Source: Bacteroidota bacterium | Lineage (GTDB): Bacteria; Bacteroidota; Bacteroidia; UKL13-3 | Assembly (NCBI GenBank): GCA_947449515.1 | Contig: CANFSD010000072.1 | Span: 1-7,718, forward strand | DNA length: 7,718 nt | Direction: 5' to 3' | Shown here: one piece after another, positions 7,530 through 7,718 of the stretch | Position numbering within the stretch: the stretch's first letter is position 1 | How the letters are laid out: each line of letters opens with the position of its first letter | The notes under the pieces: model-generated | The model's input: the letters and a program-made list of their open reading frames with translations, nothing else | The model's database searches: none | What the model was told of the DNA's origin: nothing | Program-made: the position numbers and the translations under genes

Positions 7530-7558
7530 TTGCCCAAAAGGAGAAAATAGTATTTTTG
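7530..7558 (+). promoter_or_regulatory. Bacteroidota-type promoter of fumC
   Basis: TATTTTTG at 7551-7558 is a perfect match to the -7 consensus TAnnTTTG. TTG at 7530-7532 sits 18 nt upstream, within the usual 17-23 nt spacing. The predicted transcription start is near 7563-7566, giving a leader of about 15 nt before the ATG at 7580. It is the strongest promoter match in the window. AGGAG at 7539-7543 lies between the two elements and is too far from the ATG to be a ribosome binding site. Confidence 0.65.
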
Positions 7559-7579
7559 CCTTTCAAATAAGTCAATATT

Positions 7580-7718
7580 ATGTCATACAGAATTGAACAC
7601 GACACCATGGGTGAAGTGAAGGTGCCCGCAGAAAAATATTGGGGAGCACAAACTGAACGTTCCAGAAACAATTTTAAAATTGGTCCTGAGGCAAGCATGC
7701 CAAAAGAAATTATTCATG
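7580..7718 (+). CDS. fumC: Fumarate hydratase class II (3'-truncated)
   Basis: FumC reversibly hydrates fumarate to L-malate in the TCA cycle. It is the iron-independent, homotetrameric fumarase of the fumarase/aspartase superfamily. Only the first 46 codons are present; the gene runs off the right edge, and the family is about 460 residues. The N-terminal segment IEHDTMGEVKVPAEKYWGAQ followed by TERS matches the start of class II fumarases (E. coli FumC has DSMG...VPADKLWGAQTQRS). The close relative aspartase usually has YYG and T-R-A in this position, so fumarase fits better. The catalytic regions lie beyond the window, so class membership rests on the N-terminus only. The ATG follows an AT-rich short leader with no Shine-Dalgarno sequence, behind a strong promoter match. 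Confidence 0.88.
   Translation, partial: MSYRIEHDTMGEVKVPAEKYWGAQTERSRNNFKIGPEASMPKEIIH

Noticed and set aside
7539..7543. AGGAG as a ribosome binding site
   Set aside because: It lies about 36 nt before the fumC ATG, inside the promoter spacer and upstream of the predicted transcription start.
7498..7698. Minus-strand open frame opposite the fumC start
   Set aside because: It covers the clear fumC N-terminus and its promoter and has no supporting signals of its own.

Overview
The window is most consistent with an AT-rich genome of the phylum Bacteroidota. It carries two core genes of the type IX secretion system (T9SS), which is essentially confined to that group. None of its start codons has a convincing Shine-Dalgarno sequence at the usual spacing. 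A perfect copy of the Bacteroidota -7 promoter element (TAnnTTTG) lies upstream of the last gene. All genes are on the + strand, and I cannot name the genus from sequence alone.

Layout: (1) 1-2328, the C-terminal 775 residues of PorU, the T9SS C-terminal signal peptidase (gingipain-like, peptidase family C25), cut by the left edge. (2) 2372-3625, PorV, the outer-membrane T9SS shuttle and anchor protein, after a 43-nt gap holding a perfect 7-bp hairpin and a possible internal promoter. (3) 3625-4098, ispF of the non-mevalonate isoprenoid pathway, overlapping the porV stop codon by one base. (4) 4099-4193, a 95-nt spacer with a terminator-like hairpin that could alternatively fold as an H-type pseudoknot. 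(5) 4194-7415, a large UvrD/Rep-type superfamily 1 helicase fused to a C-terminal RecB-type nuclease with four cysteines placed for an iron-sulphur cluster. (6) 7416-7579, a 164-nt spacer with a 10-bp palindrome and the best promoter match in the window. (7) 7580 to the right edge, the start of fumC, class II fumarase.

How they work together: PorU and PorV act in one process. PorV collects T9SS cargo at the outer membrane, and PorU removes the C-terminal sorting signal and attaches the cargo to the cell surface. ispF has no known mechanistic link to T9SS, but its overlap with porV implies a shared transcript and coupled translation. The helicase-nuclease is probably a DNA end-processing or repair enzyme in its own transcription unit, and fumC is a TCA-cycle gene with its own promoter.

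This looks mostly like ordinary core-genome sequence. I see no CRISPR array, insertion sequence, phage gene, RNA gene or recognisable defence island. The least explained items are the possible pseudoknot before the helicase, the hairpin between porU and porV, and the cysteine spacing in the helicase-nuclease.
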